From contig NZ_FMCH01000221.1 in NCBI RefSeq assembly GCF_900091855.1, forward strand, positions 48,827-112,826: a DNA stretch of 64,000 nucleotides, written 5' to 3'. The notes below the pieces were generated by a model. It did not search any database and was not told the origin of the DNA. It saw nothing but the letters and a program-made list of their open reading frames with translations. Shown one piece after another: positions 51,927-60,827 of this stretch; positions within the stretch are counted from its first letter, which is position 1, and each line of letters begins with the position of its first letter. Position numbers and translations under genes: made by a program. The DNA is from Streptomyces sp. DvalAA-14 (GTDB lineage Bacteria > Actinomycetota > Actinomycetes > Streptomycetales > Streptomycetaceae).

Positions 51927-52471
51927 GCAGCACCCGCCCCTGCGCGTCGGTCTGGTCCCGGCCGGCCAGCAGGATGATGCCGTCCACCAGCGCCCAGATG
52001 CCGCAGCCGCCGCAGGTGAAGAGCTGGGCGAGCGCTATCCCGGTGTGGCCGGTGTAGAAGCGGCCGACGCCGAAGGTGCCGAGGAAGAGCTGCAGTACGC
52101 CCGCGGTGACCTTCGACTTCTCCGAGTACGGGCGCCCGTAGGGGTCGTAGCCGTAGGGCGCGTTCGGGTCGCCGGTGTAGGTGCCCGGCACGGGCCCGTA
52201 GCCGGGGGGCTGCTGCGGGTAGCCGTAGCCGGCCTGCGGTCCGCCGGGCGGCGGCGCGGACGGCCCTCCTTGCGGGTAGCCGTAGCCCGGATTGCCGTAG
52301 CCGGGAGTGCCGTAGCCGGGAGTGCCGTACCCGGGGGTGCCATTGCCCGGGGCCCCCTCGGCCCGGACCGGCGCCCCCCGGCGGCGGGTAGCCGTAGCCC
52401 GGCGCGGATCCGGGCTGTTCGTACGGGTTCTTGCCGTACGGATTCTCCTCGTACGGATTCTGGTCGGACAA
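51919..52471 (-). pseudogene. TM2-domain protein gene with a frameshift
   Basis: The C-terminal part encodes a TM2 domain: SEKSKVTAGVLQLFLGTFGVG and GRFYTGHTGIALAQLFTCGG in two helices. Upstream in the same frame the sequence reads repeated GYGTPGYGNPGYGYP and PPGYGPVPGTYTGDPNAPYG. The natural N-terminus (SDQNPYEENPYGKNPYEQ, from a TTG at 52471 with GGGGGAA before it) is in another frame. The shift falls in the G/C-homopolymer stretch around 52340-52380. Either a sequencing indel or a real mutation; with one base corrected the protein is a normal Tyr/Pro/Gly-rich TM2 protein. Confidence 0.8.
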
Positions 52472-52545
52472 GGCCGTTCCCCCTGACGGTGCGTTGATGT
52501 GGTTCCATCCTCGCAGCCGATCGGGCGGTCCGTCTCGCTCGGGGC

Positions 52546-52905
52546 TCAGGTCGTCGCGAGGGCCTCGGTCGGGGTGAGGCGGGCCGCGAGGACGCCGATG
52601 ACCGCGCCCGCGATGCCGCCGGGTGCCGACAGGATGACGGCTTCGGTGAGGAACTGGCGGCGGATCTGGCCCCGGTTGGCGTCCGGGGGCCGGGCGCAGC
52701 CAGATCGCACCGTCAGGTGGGTGTTGGCGACCGCGGCGGCGTCGGTGACCGGAGCGATCCGCCGGGCCGTCGCGTCCGTTTCCACTGGCAGTCGGACCGG
52801 CGGGGTCTGGTCGGGCTGCGGCTGGGCCTGGAGCATGTTGGTGCCGAGCGCGGTGAGCTGGGTGAGCAGCGCCCGCCGGCTGGAGGCCGGGCGGCTCAAC
52901 CGCAA
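52546..52905 (-). pseudogene. Relic of a MacB/FtsX-type ABC permease
   Basis: 119 codons joining two distant pieces of a permease: an extracellular part (LTALGTNMLQAQPQPDQ, then VTDAAAVANTHLTVR) and the C-terminal end (GQIRRQFLTEAVILSAPGG and ARLTPTEALATT). The first, third and most of the last membrane helices are gone, so it cannot work. The partner ATPase is absent. Confidence 0.75.
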
Positions 52906-52935
52906 CTTCGGCTGGAGTTGGCGGGCCGCCCCATT

Positions 52936-53733
52936 CGGCAGCCGGGCCGCGGCGCCGCCACTTTCCTCGGCCTGTCCCCCGGCAACCGGATCAGGATCGC
53001 CGAGGTCACCGGGCTCGCCCTGCTGCTCACCCTCACCGTCGCCCTCACCGCGCTGGCCGGCACCCGGATGATCCGGCCGCAGCGCGCGCTGGCCGGGGCC
53101 GCCCGGCGGATGACCGAGGGCGATCTGACGCCGGGGTCGCGGTGCGGGCGGGCGACGAGATCGGCGGGGTGGTCGCCGCGTGTAACACCATGTCGGAGAA
53201 GCGCGAGGAGTCCGAGGGCCTGCGCAAGGCCATGGTCAGCGACGTGGCGCACGAGCTGCGCACTCCGCTGAGCAACATCCGCGGCCGAGACCCTGCTGCT
53301 CCAGCACGTCATCGACGACCTGCGGGACCTGAACCCGGCCGATGCCGGCGAGCTGCGGCTGCACCGGGAGGAGACCGACCTCGCGGACCTCCTCGGCCAG
53401 GCGGCAGGCGGTCGGCAATCCGGTGTCGAACGCGGTACGGCACACCCCGCCCGGGAGGCCGTCACCCTGCGGGCGCGCATCGAGGACGGCCGGGCGGTGC
53501 CGGAGGTGGCCGACACCGGGTCCGGCATCCCGCCCGAGGAGCTGCCCCGGCTCTTCGACCGCTTCTGGCGGGCGGAGAAGTCCCGCAGCGGGCAGACCGG
53601 GGGCAGTGGGCAGGACCTTTCCATCGTCCGCAAGCTCGCCGAGGCGCACGGCGGGACGGTTTCCGCGACCGGCGCCGAGGGCCGCGGGTCGGTGTTCACC
53701 GTCACTCTCCCGGTGCTTCCTCAGGGCGGGTGA
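52936..53733 (+). pseudogene. Relic of a two-component sensor histidine kinase
   Basis: Pieces of one kinase lie in order but in different frames: a membrane helix and HAMP linker (TGLALLLTLTVALTALAG; PQRALAGAARRMTEGDL), then DEIGGVVAACNTMSEKREES and the H-box (VSDVAHELRTPLSNIRG), then the N-box in another frame (PVSNAVRHTPPG), then the G boxes (VADTGSGIPPEELPRLF, SIVRKLAEAHGGTV). At least three frame changes and deletions are visible. No response regulator gene is next to it. With the permease relic it looks like a decayed sensor/transporter locus. Confidence 0.8.
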
Positions 53734-54073
53734 GCGTCGCCGGTACCGGTAGGGGTATTGATAAGGGTGCCGACAGGTCCGCGGTGCGGTCGCGGTCGGC
53801 CCGGCCCTCCGTTTCCGGTCCGATCAACCGACTGATCCCAGCCGGATCGCCACCGGATCCCAGCCGGATCTGGACCGGATCTGCACTGGATCGCCGCCCC
53901 GTCCGGGTGCGGTCCCGGCCCGATGGGGCTCCGTTTTCCGTGCCGCAGCCGTGCCGCAGCCGTGCCGCTCCCGTGCCGCCGGAGGGTGACGCGGACCGGT
54001 GGCAGGGCCGGAGAACAGGCATTTTCGGGCGGGATCCAGCCCGGGGACGTAGCCTGCATGAGGACCCCGACAG

Positions 54074-54135
54074 TGTGGATAGAACGTACATCGGGTTACC
54101 GTTCGAGTGGCGTTGTGGACTTTTCCCGTTTGACA
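54074..54135 (+). promoter_or_regulatory. topA upstream region with DnaA-box-like sites and a TTGACA -35
   Basis: TGTGGATAG (54074-54082) and TGTGGACTT (54114-54122) match the reversed DnaA box at 8 and 7 of 9 positions. TTGACA (54130-54135) is a perfect -35 hexamer, but the -10 is unclear. The remainder of 53734-54199 shows no gene. Confidence 0.35.
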
Positions 54136-54199
54136 CGGGACCAGGAGGTACGGTCACACTCCGCAGCGACACCCCTTCGACCCGGAGAGAAGAGCGAAG

Positions 54200-56986
54200 T
54201 TGTCCCCGACCCGCGAGACCGCACACAGCGGCCGCCGACTCGTCATCGTCGAGTCGCCTGCCAAGGCGAAGACGATCAAGGGCTATCTCGGCCCTGGATA
54301 CGTCGTCGAGGCCAGCGTCGGGCACATCCGCGACCTCCCCAACGGGGCCGCCGAAGTGCCGGCGGAGTACAAAGGCCAGCCGTGGGCACGGCTCGGTGTC
54401 AATGTGGACAGCGATTTCGAGCCGATCTACGTCGTCAACGCCGACAAGAAGGCTCAGGTCAAGAAGCTCAAGGATCTCCTCAAGGACTCCGACGAACTAT
54501 TCCTGGCCACCGATGAGGACCGCGAGGGCGAGGCCATCGCCTGGCATTTGCAGGAAATCCTCAAGCCCAAGGTTCCGGTGCACCGGATGGTGTTCCACGA
54601 GATCACCAAGGACGCGATCCAGGAAGCCGTCCGCAATCCGCGTGAGCTGAACCAGCGACTGGTGGACGCGCAGGAGACCCGCCGTATCCTCGACCGGCTC
54701 TACGGCTACGAGGTCTCCCCGGTGCTGTGGAAGAAGGTCATGCCGCGGCTGTCGGCCGGCCGCGTGCAGTCGGTGGCCACGCGGCTGGTCGTCGAGCGCG
54801 AGCGGGAGCGGATCGCCTTCCGCACCGCCTCCTACTGGGACCTGACCGGCACCTTCGACACCGGCCGGCCCGGCGACGCCGCCGACCCGTCGACACTCGT
54901 CGCCCGGCTCATCGCCGTCGACGGCCGCCGCGTCGCCCAGGGCCGCGACTTCGACGCCTCGACCGGAGCCCTCAAGGACAGCGCGAACGTCCTGCACCTG
55001 GACGAGACGAACGCCCGGGCGCTGGCCGCCGCGCTCGCCGAGAGCCGCTTCTCGGTCCGCAGCGTCGAGTCCAAGCCGTACCGGCGCTCGCCGTACGCCC
55101 CGTTCCGTACCACCACCTTGCAGCAGGAGGCCTCGCGCAAGCTCGGCTTTGGTGCGAAGGCCACCATGCAGGTGGCGCAGAAGCTGTACGAGAACGGCTT
55201 CATCACGTACATGCGTACCGACTCCACCACGCTGTCGGAGACCGCGATCCGCGCCGCCCGCGCCCAGGTCACCCAGCTCTACGGCGCCGACTACCTGCCG
55301 GACAAGCCGCGCGTCTACACCGGCAAGGTGAAGAACGCCCAGGAGGCGCACGAGGCGATCCGCCCGTCCGGCGACCGCTTCCGCACCCCCGCCGAGACCG
55401 GTCTGACCGGCGATCAGTTCCGGCTCTACGAGCTGATCTGGATGCGGACCGTCGCCTCCCAGATGAAGGACGCGGTCGGCCAGTCCGTGACCGTCAAGGT
55501 CGGCGGGTCCGCCGTCGACGGCCGGGACGCCGAGTTCTCCGCCTCCGGCAAGATCATCACCTTCCACGGCTTCCTCAAGGCCTACGTCGAAGGCGCCGAC
55601 GACCCCAACGCCGAACTCGACGACCGCGAGCGCCGGTTGCCGCAGGTCAGCGAGGGCGACCCGCTGACCGCCGAGCAGATCACCGCCGACGGCCACGCCA
55701 CCAAGCCGCCGGCCCGCTACACCGAGGCCTCGCTGGTCAAGGAGCTGGAGGAGCGGGAGATCGGCCGCCCGTCCACCTACGCCACGATCCTCGGCACCAT
55801 CCTCGACCGCGGCTACGTCTTCAAGAAGGGCACCGCGCTCGTCCCGACCTTCCTGTCCTTCGCGGTGGTCAACCTGCTGGAGAAGCACTTCGGCTGGCTG
55901 GTCGACTACGACTTCACCGCCTCGATGGAGGACGACCTCGACCGGATCGCCCGCGGCGAAGCCCAGTCGGTGCCGTGGCTGCGGCGCTTCTACTTCGGCG
56001 CCGAGCCCAACGGCGGCCCCCCGGTCGCGGTCACCGGCAACGGCGACGGGGACCACCTCGGCGGCCTCAAGGAACTCGTCGAGGACCTCGGCGCCATCGA
56101 CGCCCGGGAGATCTCCTCCTTCCCGGTCGGCGAGGGCATCATGCTGCGCGTCGGCCGCTACGGCGCCTACGTCGAGAAGGGCGAGCGCGGCGAGGAGGAC
56201 CACCAGCGGTCCGACGTCCCCGACGAACTGCCGCCGGACGAGATGACCGTCGAGTTCGCCGAGGAGCTGTTCGCCCGGCCCAGCGGCGACTTCGAGCTCG
56301 GCACCGACCCCGAGACGGGCCGGCCGATCATCGCCAGGGACGGCCGCTACGGCCCCTACGTCACCGAGGTCCTGCCCGAGGACACCCCGAAGACCGGCAA
56401 GAACGCGATCAAGCCGCGGACCGCCTCCCTCTTCAAGTCGATGGCCCTCGACACGGTCACCCTGCAGGACGCGCTCAAGCTCATGTCCCTGCCCCGGGTG
56501 GTCGGCACCGACGCCGAAGGCGTCGAGATCACCGCGCAGAACGGCCGCTACGGGCCCTACCTGAAAAAGGGCACCGACTCGCGCTCGCTGGAGACCGAGG
56601 ACCAGCTCTTCGACATCACCCTCGACGAGGCGCTGGCCATCTACGCCCAGCCCAAGGCCCGCGGCCGCGCCGCCGCCAAGCCCCCGCTGAAGGAACTCGG
56701 CACCGACCCGGTCAGCGAGCGCCCCGTCGTCGTCAAGGACGGCCGCTTCGGCCCCTACGTCACCGACGGCGAGACCAACGCGACGCTGCGCCGCGACGAC
56801 GAGGTCGAAAGCATCACCCCCGAGCGCGGCTACGAACTCCTCGCGGAGAAGCGCGCCAAGGCCCCGGCCAAGAAGACCGCCAAGAAGGCCCCGGCCAAGA
56901 AGACTACCGCCGCCAAGAAGGCCCCGGCGAAGAAGGCCGCCCCCAAGAAAGCCGCGGCCAAGAAAACCTCCAGCTCCGCCGAGTAG
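54200..56986 (+). CDS. topA: DNA topoisomerase I
   Basis: 928 residues, type IA. The Toprim domain has RLVIVESPAKAKTIKGYLG (E18) and LATDEDREGEAIAWHL; the active-site Tyr is Y337 in FITYMRTDSTT. Instead of zinc fingers it has four or so repeated C-terminal domains (GRYGAYVEKG, GRYGPYVTEV, GRYGPYLKKG, GRFGPYVTDG) and a Lys/Ala tail (KKTAKKAPAKKTTAAKK) that raises processivity in Streptomyces. It relaxes negative supercoils. The start is TTG after GGAGAGAAGAG. Its stop lies in a 13-bp tandem repeat. Confidence 0.96.
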   Translation: MSPTRETAHSGRRLVIVESPAKAKTIKGYLGPGYVVEASVGHIRDLPNGAAEVPAEYKGQPWARLGVNVDSDFEPIYVVNADKKAQVKKLKDLLKDSDELFLATDEDREGEAIAWHLQEILKPKVPVHRMVFHEITKDAIQEAVRNPRELNQRLVDAQETRRILDRLYGYEVSPVLWKKVMPRLSAGRVQSVATRLVVERERERIAFRTASYWDLTGTFDTGRPGDAADPSTLVARLIAVDGRRVAQGRDFDASTGALKDSANVLHLDETNARALAAALAESRFSVRSVESKPYRRSPYAPFRTTTLQQEASRKLGFGAKATMQVAQKLYENGFITYMRTDSTTLSETAIRAARAQVTQLYGADYLPDKPRVYTGKVKNAQEAHEAIRPSGDRFRTPAETGLTGDQFRLYELIWMRTVASQMKDAVGQSVTVKVGGSAVDGRDAEFSASGKIITFHGFLKAYVEGADDPNAELDDRERRLPQVSEGDPLTAEQITADGHATKPPARYTEASLVKELEEREIGRPSTYATILGTILDRGYVFKKGTALVPTFLSFAVVNLLEKHFGWLVDYDFTASMEDDLDRIARGEAQSVPWLRRFYFGAEPNGGPPVAVTGNGDGDHLGGLKELVEDLGAIDAREISSFPVGEGIMLRVGRYGAYVEKGERGEEDHQRSDVPDELPPDEMTVEFAEELFARPSGDFELGTDPETGRPIIARDGRYGPYVTEVLPEDTPKTGKNAIKPRTASLFKSMALDTVTLQDALKLMSLPRVVGTDAEGVEITAQNGRYGPYLKKGTDSRSLETEDQLFDITLDEALAIYAQPKARGRAAAKPPLKELGTDPVSERPVVVKDGRFGPYVTDGETNATLRRDDEVESITPERGYELLAEKRAKAPAKKTAKKAPAKKTTAAKKAPAKKAAPKKAAAKKTSSSAE

Positions 56987-57019
56987 CTCCGCCGAGTAGC
57001 TCCGCCGGGTAGCTCCGCC
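56972..57019 (+). repeat. 13-bp tandem repeat across the topA stop codon
   Basis: AGCTCCGCCGAGT is repeated three times with a partial fourth. The first unit boundary contains the topA TAG, and each further unit brings another TAG. Confidence 0.85.
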
Positions 57020-57283
57020 CCCGCAAGGGTGGTGGAACCGGACGCAGGCTTGACCGGGGGCGCCGGGGGCACCCCCGGGCGGAGTCCGGGGGCGGAACCG
57101 CGCGACCAGCCGGCCAGCGGCGGACGGCCCGGCGTCGACCGCAACCGTCCCCGCCGGACGGCACCCGCCCACCCCTGCCAGACGGCGGCCGCCCACCCCT
57201 GTCGGACGGCACCCGCCGACCCCCGGAGGCCGGCGGCCGGGTCGGCACCCCGAACCCCGGCGGCAAGCCGTTAGGCTGTCGGG

Positions 57284-60200
57284 ATGACGCCATCCGAGCA
57301 GCCGAACCAGCCCGCGGACGTCACCGACGCGTTCGCCGCCGACCTCGCGGCGGACTCCCGTGAGCGGGCCGTCGGAGCGCTGCTGAAGATCCCGGCGCTG
57401 CGCAGGCTGTGGAGCGCCCAGTTGACCGGCGCGGTCGCCGACCGCCTCGGCCTGCTGGCGTTGCTCGTCCTGACCGTGCAGGCCGTCGCCGCCTCCGGTT
57501 CCTTCGGCGGCGGCTACCGGGGCATCGCCCTCGCCACCGCCGCGGTGCTGGCCGCCCGGCTGATCGCCACCCTGCTCTTCGGCGCTGTCCTGCTGGGCCC
57601 GCTGTCCGCGCTGACGGACGCGAGCGGCCCGCTCGACCGCCGCTGGACCATGATCGGCGCCGATGCCCTGCGGCTCGCCGTCTTCATCGTCGCGCCGCTG
57701 TGGGTCACCTGGGTGCCGGGCAGCGCCCATCTGTGGCTGCTCGCCTCCGCGTTCGTCACCGGCCTGGCCGAGCGGCTGTGGACCGTGGCCAAGGACGGCG
57801 CCGCCCCCTCGCTGCTGCCGTCGCCCGGGGACACGTCCGTCCGGCCCGCCCCCGACCACCTGGCCACGCTGCAGCGCCTCTCGCTGCGTACCAGCTTCGT
57901 CGCGCTGCCGCTGGCCGCCGCCGCCCTCGTTGTGATCACCCTGGTCAACACGCTGATCGGGGTGGGAGTCGACTGGTTCCATCTGCACCAGGTCGCACTC
58001 GCGTCCTACGTGGCCGCCGGGCTCTTCTCCTCCTCCGTCGCGGTCCTCTTCCTGCTCGAACTGCCCTCGGAGACCGCCGCCCGTCCGCGTTCCCCGCTGG
58101 AGGGCCTGCGGCTGCCGAAGGGTCCGGCAGGCGCCGAACGCGGCCGGAGCGGCGCGCTGCCGCTGCTCGTCCTGGCCACCTCGGGGGTGGCCGGCGCGAT
58201 CGGCGCCGCCGTGGGCCTGGCGATCCTGCACGCCCGCGACCTCGGCTTCGGCCCGGTCGGCTTCGGGCTGCTGGTGTTCGCCCTCACCGCCGGCACGGTC
58301 ATCGGCATCCGCGTCGCCCCGCGCACCCTGCCCGGCCTGTCCCGGCGCCGGCTGCTGTCGCTGGCCATCGGCGTCACCGGGCTCGGCCTGCTGCTGACCG
58401 GCGCCGTCGGCGACCAGACCACCGTGCTGCTGCTGGCCCTGCTCTCCGGAGTCGGCGCCGGCATCACCGCCAACACCGGGCACGTCCTGATCGAGCAGGA
58501 GGCCGAGGAGCCCCGCCGGGCCCGTACCACCGAGCATCTGCAGGCCGTGGCCCGCGCGGTGGTCGCCGTCGCCGCGATCGGCGCGCCGCTGCTGGCCGCG
58601 GCGATCGGCCCGCACCGAATCCACCAGGGCCACTTCACCTTCGACCACGGCGGCGCCGCCTACACGCTGATCCTGATCGGCGCGCTGCTGCTGCCGATCG
58701 CCGCGCTCGTCCTGGGCAAGATCGACGACCGCAGCGGCGTACCGCTCCGGCGTGATCTGCGCGAGGCGCTGCGCGGCGGCGAACCGGCCGCCGCTCCCGC
58801 CGCCAGCGGCTTCTTCATCGCCGTCGAGGGCGGCGACGGCGCCGGCAAGTCCACGCAGGTGGAAGCGCTGGCCGACTGGATCCGCAGCAAGGGCCACGAA
58901 GTCGTCGTCACCCGCGAGCCCGGCGCCACCGCCGTCGGCAAGCGACTGCGCTCCATCCTGCTCGACGTCTCGTCGGCCGGGATCTCGCACCGCGCCGAGG
59001 CCCTGCTGTACGCGGCGGACCGCGCGGAACACGTCGACAGCGTGGTCCGGCCCGCCCTGGCCCGCGGGGCGGTCGTCATCTCCGACCGCTACATCGACTC
59101 CTCGGTCGCCTACCAGGGCGCGGGCCGCGACCTGGCCCCCACCGAGATCGCCCGGATCAACCGCTGGGCCACCAGCGGGCTCATCCCGCACCTGACCGTG
59201 CTGCTCGACGTCTCCCCGGAAACCGCCCGCGAGCGGTTCACCGAGGCGCCCGACCGGCTCGAGTCCGAACCGGCCGCCTTCCATCGGCGGGTACGGGCCG
59301 GCTTCCTGACACTCGCCGCCGCCGACCCGGCCCGCTACCTGGTGGTGGACGCCGGGCAGGCGCCCGAAGCGGTCACCACCGTCGTACGCCACCGGCTCGA
59401 CCAGCTCCTCCCGCTGTCCGAACAGGAAATAGCCGCCCGTGCCGAGGCCGAGCGCAAGGCCGCGGCCGAAGCGGCCCGCCTCGTCGCCGAGGAGGCCGCC
59501 CGCAAGGCGGCCGAGGAGCGTGCCGCCCGCGAACGCCAGGCACAGCTGGAAAAGCTCCGCCGCGAGGAGGAGGAGCGTCGCCTGGCCGCCGAGGAGGCCG
59601 CGCGCCGCGAGGTCGCCGAGCGCCAGGCCGCGCAGGAGGCCGAGGCCGCCCGGCTCCGCCAGGAGGAAGCCGACCGGATCGCCGCCGAGGAGGCGGCCCG
59701 CCGCGAGGCGGAGGAAGCGGCCCGCGCCGCCGAGCAGGAACGGCTGCGCCGCCTCGCCGAGGAGCAGGCGCGGCTGCGTTCGGAGGCGGACGAGCGGCGC
59801 CAGGAGAAGCAGCGCAAGGCCGAGGAGGCGCTGCTGCGTGCCGAGTCGGCGCGGACGGCTGCCGCTGCGGCCGCCGCCGCAGCGGACACCACACCGGACC
59901 GCGTGGCGGACGACCGGGCGGAAGACCCGGCGGACGGGACCGCGGACGAGACAGCCGTGCTCCGGGCGGTGGCTCCGGCGGACCGGAGCGAGGCCGAGGA
60001 GACGGCGGTGCTCCCGGCCGTCGTTCCCGAGCAGCCGGCCGAGCGGGACACAGCATCAGGGTCCGGGTCCGGGTCCGCGTCCGGAACCGGGTCCGGGTCG
60101 GGATCCGGGTCGGGATCCGACGAGAACACGACCGTCATGACCCCGGTGCCGGCCCCCGTATTCCAGGATTCGGAGGAGACCCGGGAGACGACCCGGGTGC

Positions 60201-60652
60201 TGCCGCCGGTCGTACCGCAGGAGCCGGAGCGGCCGGCAGCCCCGGCGAAGGCGCAGCGGCCGGTGACCCCCGCCGCCCCGGCCACCCCGGTGCAGGCGGA
60301 GGAGCCCCGGCGGTCGCCCAGCGCCGAAGCGGACGAAACGGCCGTGCTGCCCGCCGCCCGGGAGGCCGACTCCCCGACCGACCGGGTGCCGGAATGGCTC
60401 TTCCGTCCCGAGCGCCCGGAGGGCGAACACACCCGCGAGCTCCCCCAGCCCAAGGCCCGGCCGACGTCCCACTCGACGTCCCACTCGACGTCCCACTCGA
60501 CGTCTCAGCCGGCGTCCCAGCCCAAGCCCCGCTCCCGCCCCCGCCCCGACTGGGCCGAGGAAACCCCCCTGGACGACCTCCCCACCCTCGCCGACGAACT
60601 CCTGGGCCCCCACGACGAAGAGGGCCCGGACAGCCCGCAGCGCCCCCGCTGA
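57284..60652 (+). CDS. tmk: MFS-like membrane protein fused to thymidylate kinase
   Basis: 1122 residues. About 1-490 is a twelve-helix MFS-type region (RRLWSAQLTGAVADRLGLLAL onward). About 508-705 is dTMP kinase: FIAVEGGDGAGKSTQVEAL (P-loop, K522), VVTREPGATAVGKRLR, VISDRYIDSSVAYQGAGR. A long charged Ala/Glu/Arg coiled-coil (about 715-860) and a Pro/Ser/Thr tail with short repeats follow. It makes dTDP for DNA synthesis; what the membrane part does is not known. Same architecture as in other Streptomyces. The ATG is 6 nt after TAGGCT. Confidence 0.92.
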   Translation: MTPSEQPNQPADVTDAFAADLAADSRERAVGALLKIPALRRLWSAQLTGAVADRLGLLALLVLTVQAVAASGSFGGGYRGIALATAAVLAARLIATLLFGAVLLGPLSALTDASGPLDRRWTMIGADALRLAVFIVAPLWVTWVPGSAHLWLLASAFVTGLAERLWTVAKDGAAPSLLPSPGDTSVRPAPDHLATLQRLSLRTSFVALPLAAAALVVITLVNTLIGVGVDWFHLHQVALASYVAAGLFSSSVAVLFLLELPSETAARPRSPLEGLRLPKGPAGAERGRSGALPLLVLATSGVAGAIGAAVGLAILHARDLGFGPVGFGLLVFALTAGTVIGIRVAPRTLPGLSRRRLLSLAIGVTGLGLLLTGAVGDQTTVLLLALLSGVGAGITANTGHVLIEQEAEEPRRARTTEHLQAVARAVVAVAAIGAPLLAAAIGPHRIHQGHFTFDHGGAAYTLILIGALLLPIAALVLGKIDDRSGVPLRRDLREALRGGEPAAAPAASGFFIAVEGGDGAGKSTQVEALADWIRSKGHEVVVTREPGATAVGKRLRSILLDVSSAGISHRAEALLYAADRAEHVDSVVRPALARGAVVISDRYIDSSVAYQGAGRDLAPTEIARINRWATSGLIPHLTVLLDVSPETARERFTEAPDRLESEPAAFHRRVRAGFLTLAAADPARYLVVDAGQAPEAVTTVVRHRLDQLLPLSEQEIAARAEAERKAAAEAARLVAEEAARKAAEERAARERQAQLEKLRREEEERRLAAEEAARREVAERQAAQEAEAARLRQEEADRIAAEEAARREAEEAARAAEQERLRRLAEEQARLRSEADERRQEKQRKAEEALLRAESARTAAAAAAAAADTTPDRVADDRAEDPADGTADETAVLRAVAPADRSEAEETAVLPAVVPEQPAERDTASGSGSGSASGTGSGSGSGSGSDENTTVMTPVPAPVFQDSEETRETTRVLPPVVPQEPERPAAPAKAQRPVTPAAPATPVQAEEPRRSPSAEADETAVLPAAREADSPTDRVPEWLFRPERPEGEHTRELPQPKARPTSHSTSHSTSHSTSQPASQPKPRSRPRPDWAEETPLDDLPTLADELLGPHDEEGPDSPQRPR
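60462..60509 (+). repeat. 12-bp intragenic repeat in the tmk tail
   Basis: CGACGTCCCACT occurs three times, with a fourth variant, encoding TSHSTSHS. It is in frame and so only changes tail length. Confidence 0.85.
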
Positions 60653-60671
60653 GCCCCGCGCCGGGGCATCT

Positions 60672-60723
60672 CCCGGCCGTCTCCGCCCGGCCGTCTCCGC
60701 CCGGCCGTCTCCGCCCGGCCGTC
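60672..60723. repeat. 14-bp tandem repeat after tmk
   Basis: CCCGGCCGTCTCCG occurs three times with a partial fourth, in the 175-bp gap before the regulator gene. Confidence 0.85.
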
Positions 60724-60827
60724 GGCCGGGGGAGCGCCGGCGGGTCGTCCGCGCGGCTCGGGTGCCCGGGACCGCGGCCGCCCCGCGTTCGACGGCGAAC
60801 GGGCCGGTGGACGGGGAGAATGGACGC

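Noticed and set aside
54497..59392. A 1631-codon open frame on the minus strand
   Set aside because: It runs antisense across topA and half of tmk, whose motifs are certain. It is Gly/Arg/Ala-rich with no domains, the usual artefact of GC-rich third positions.
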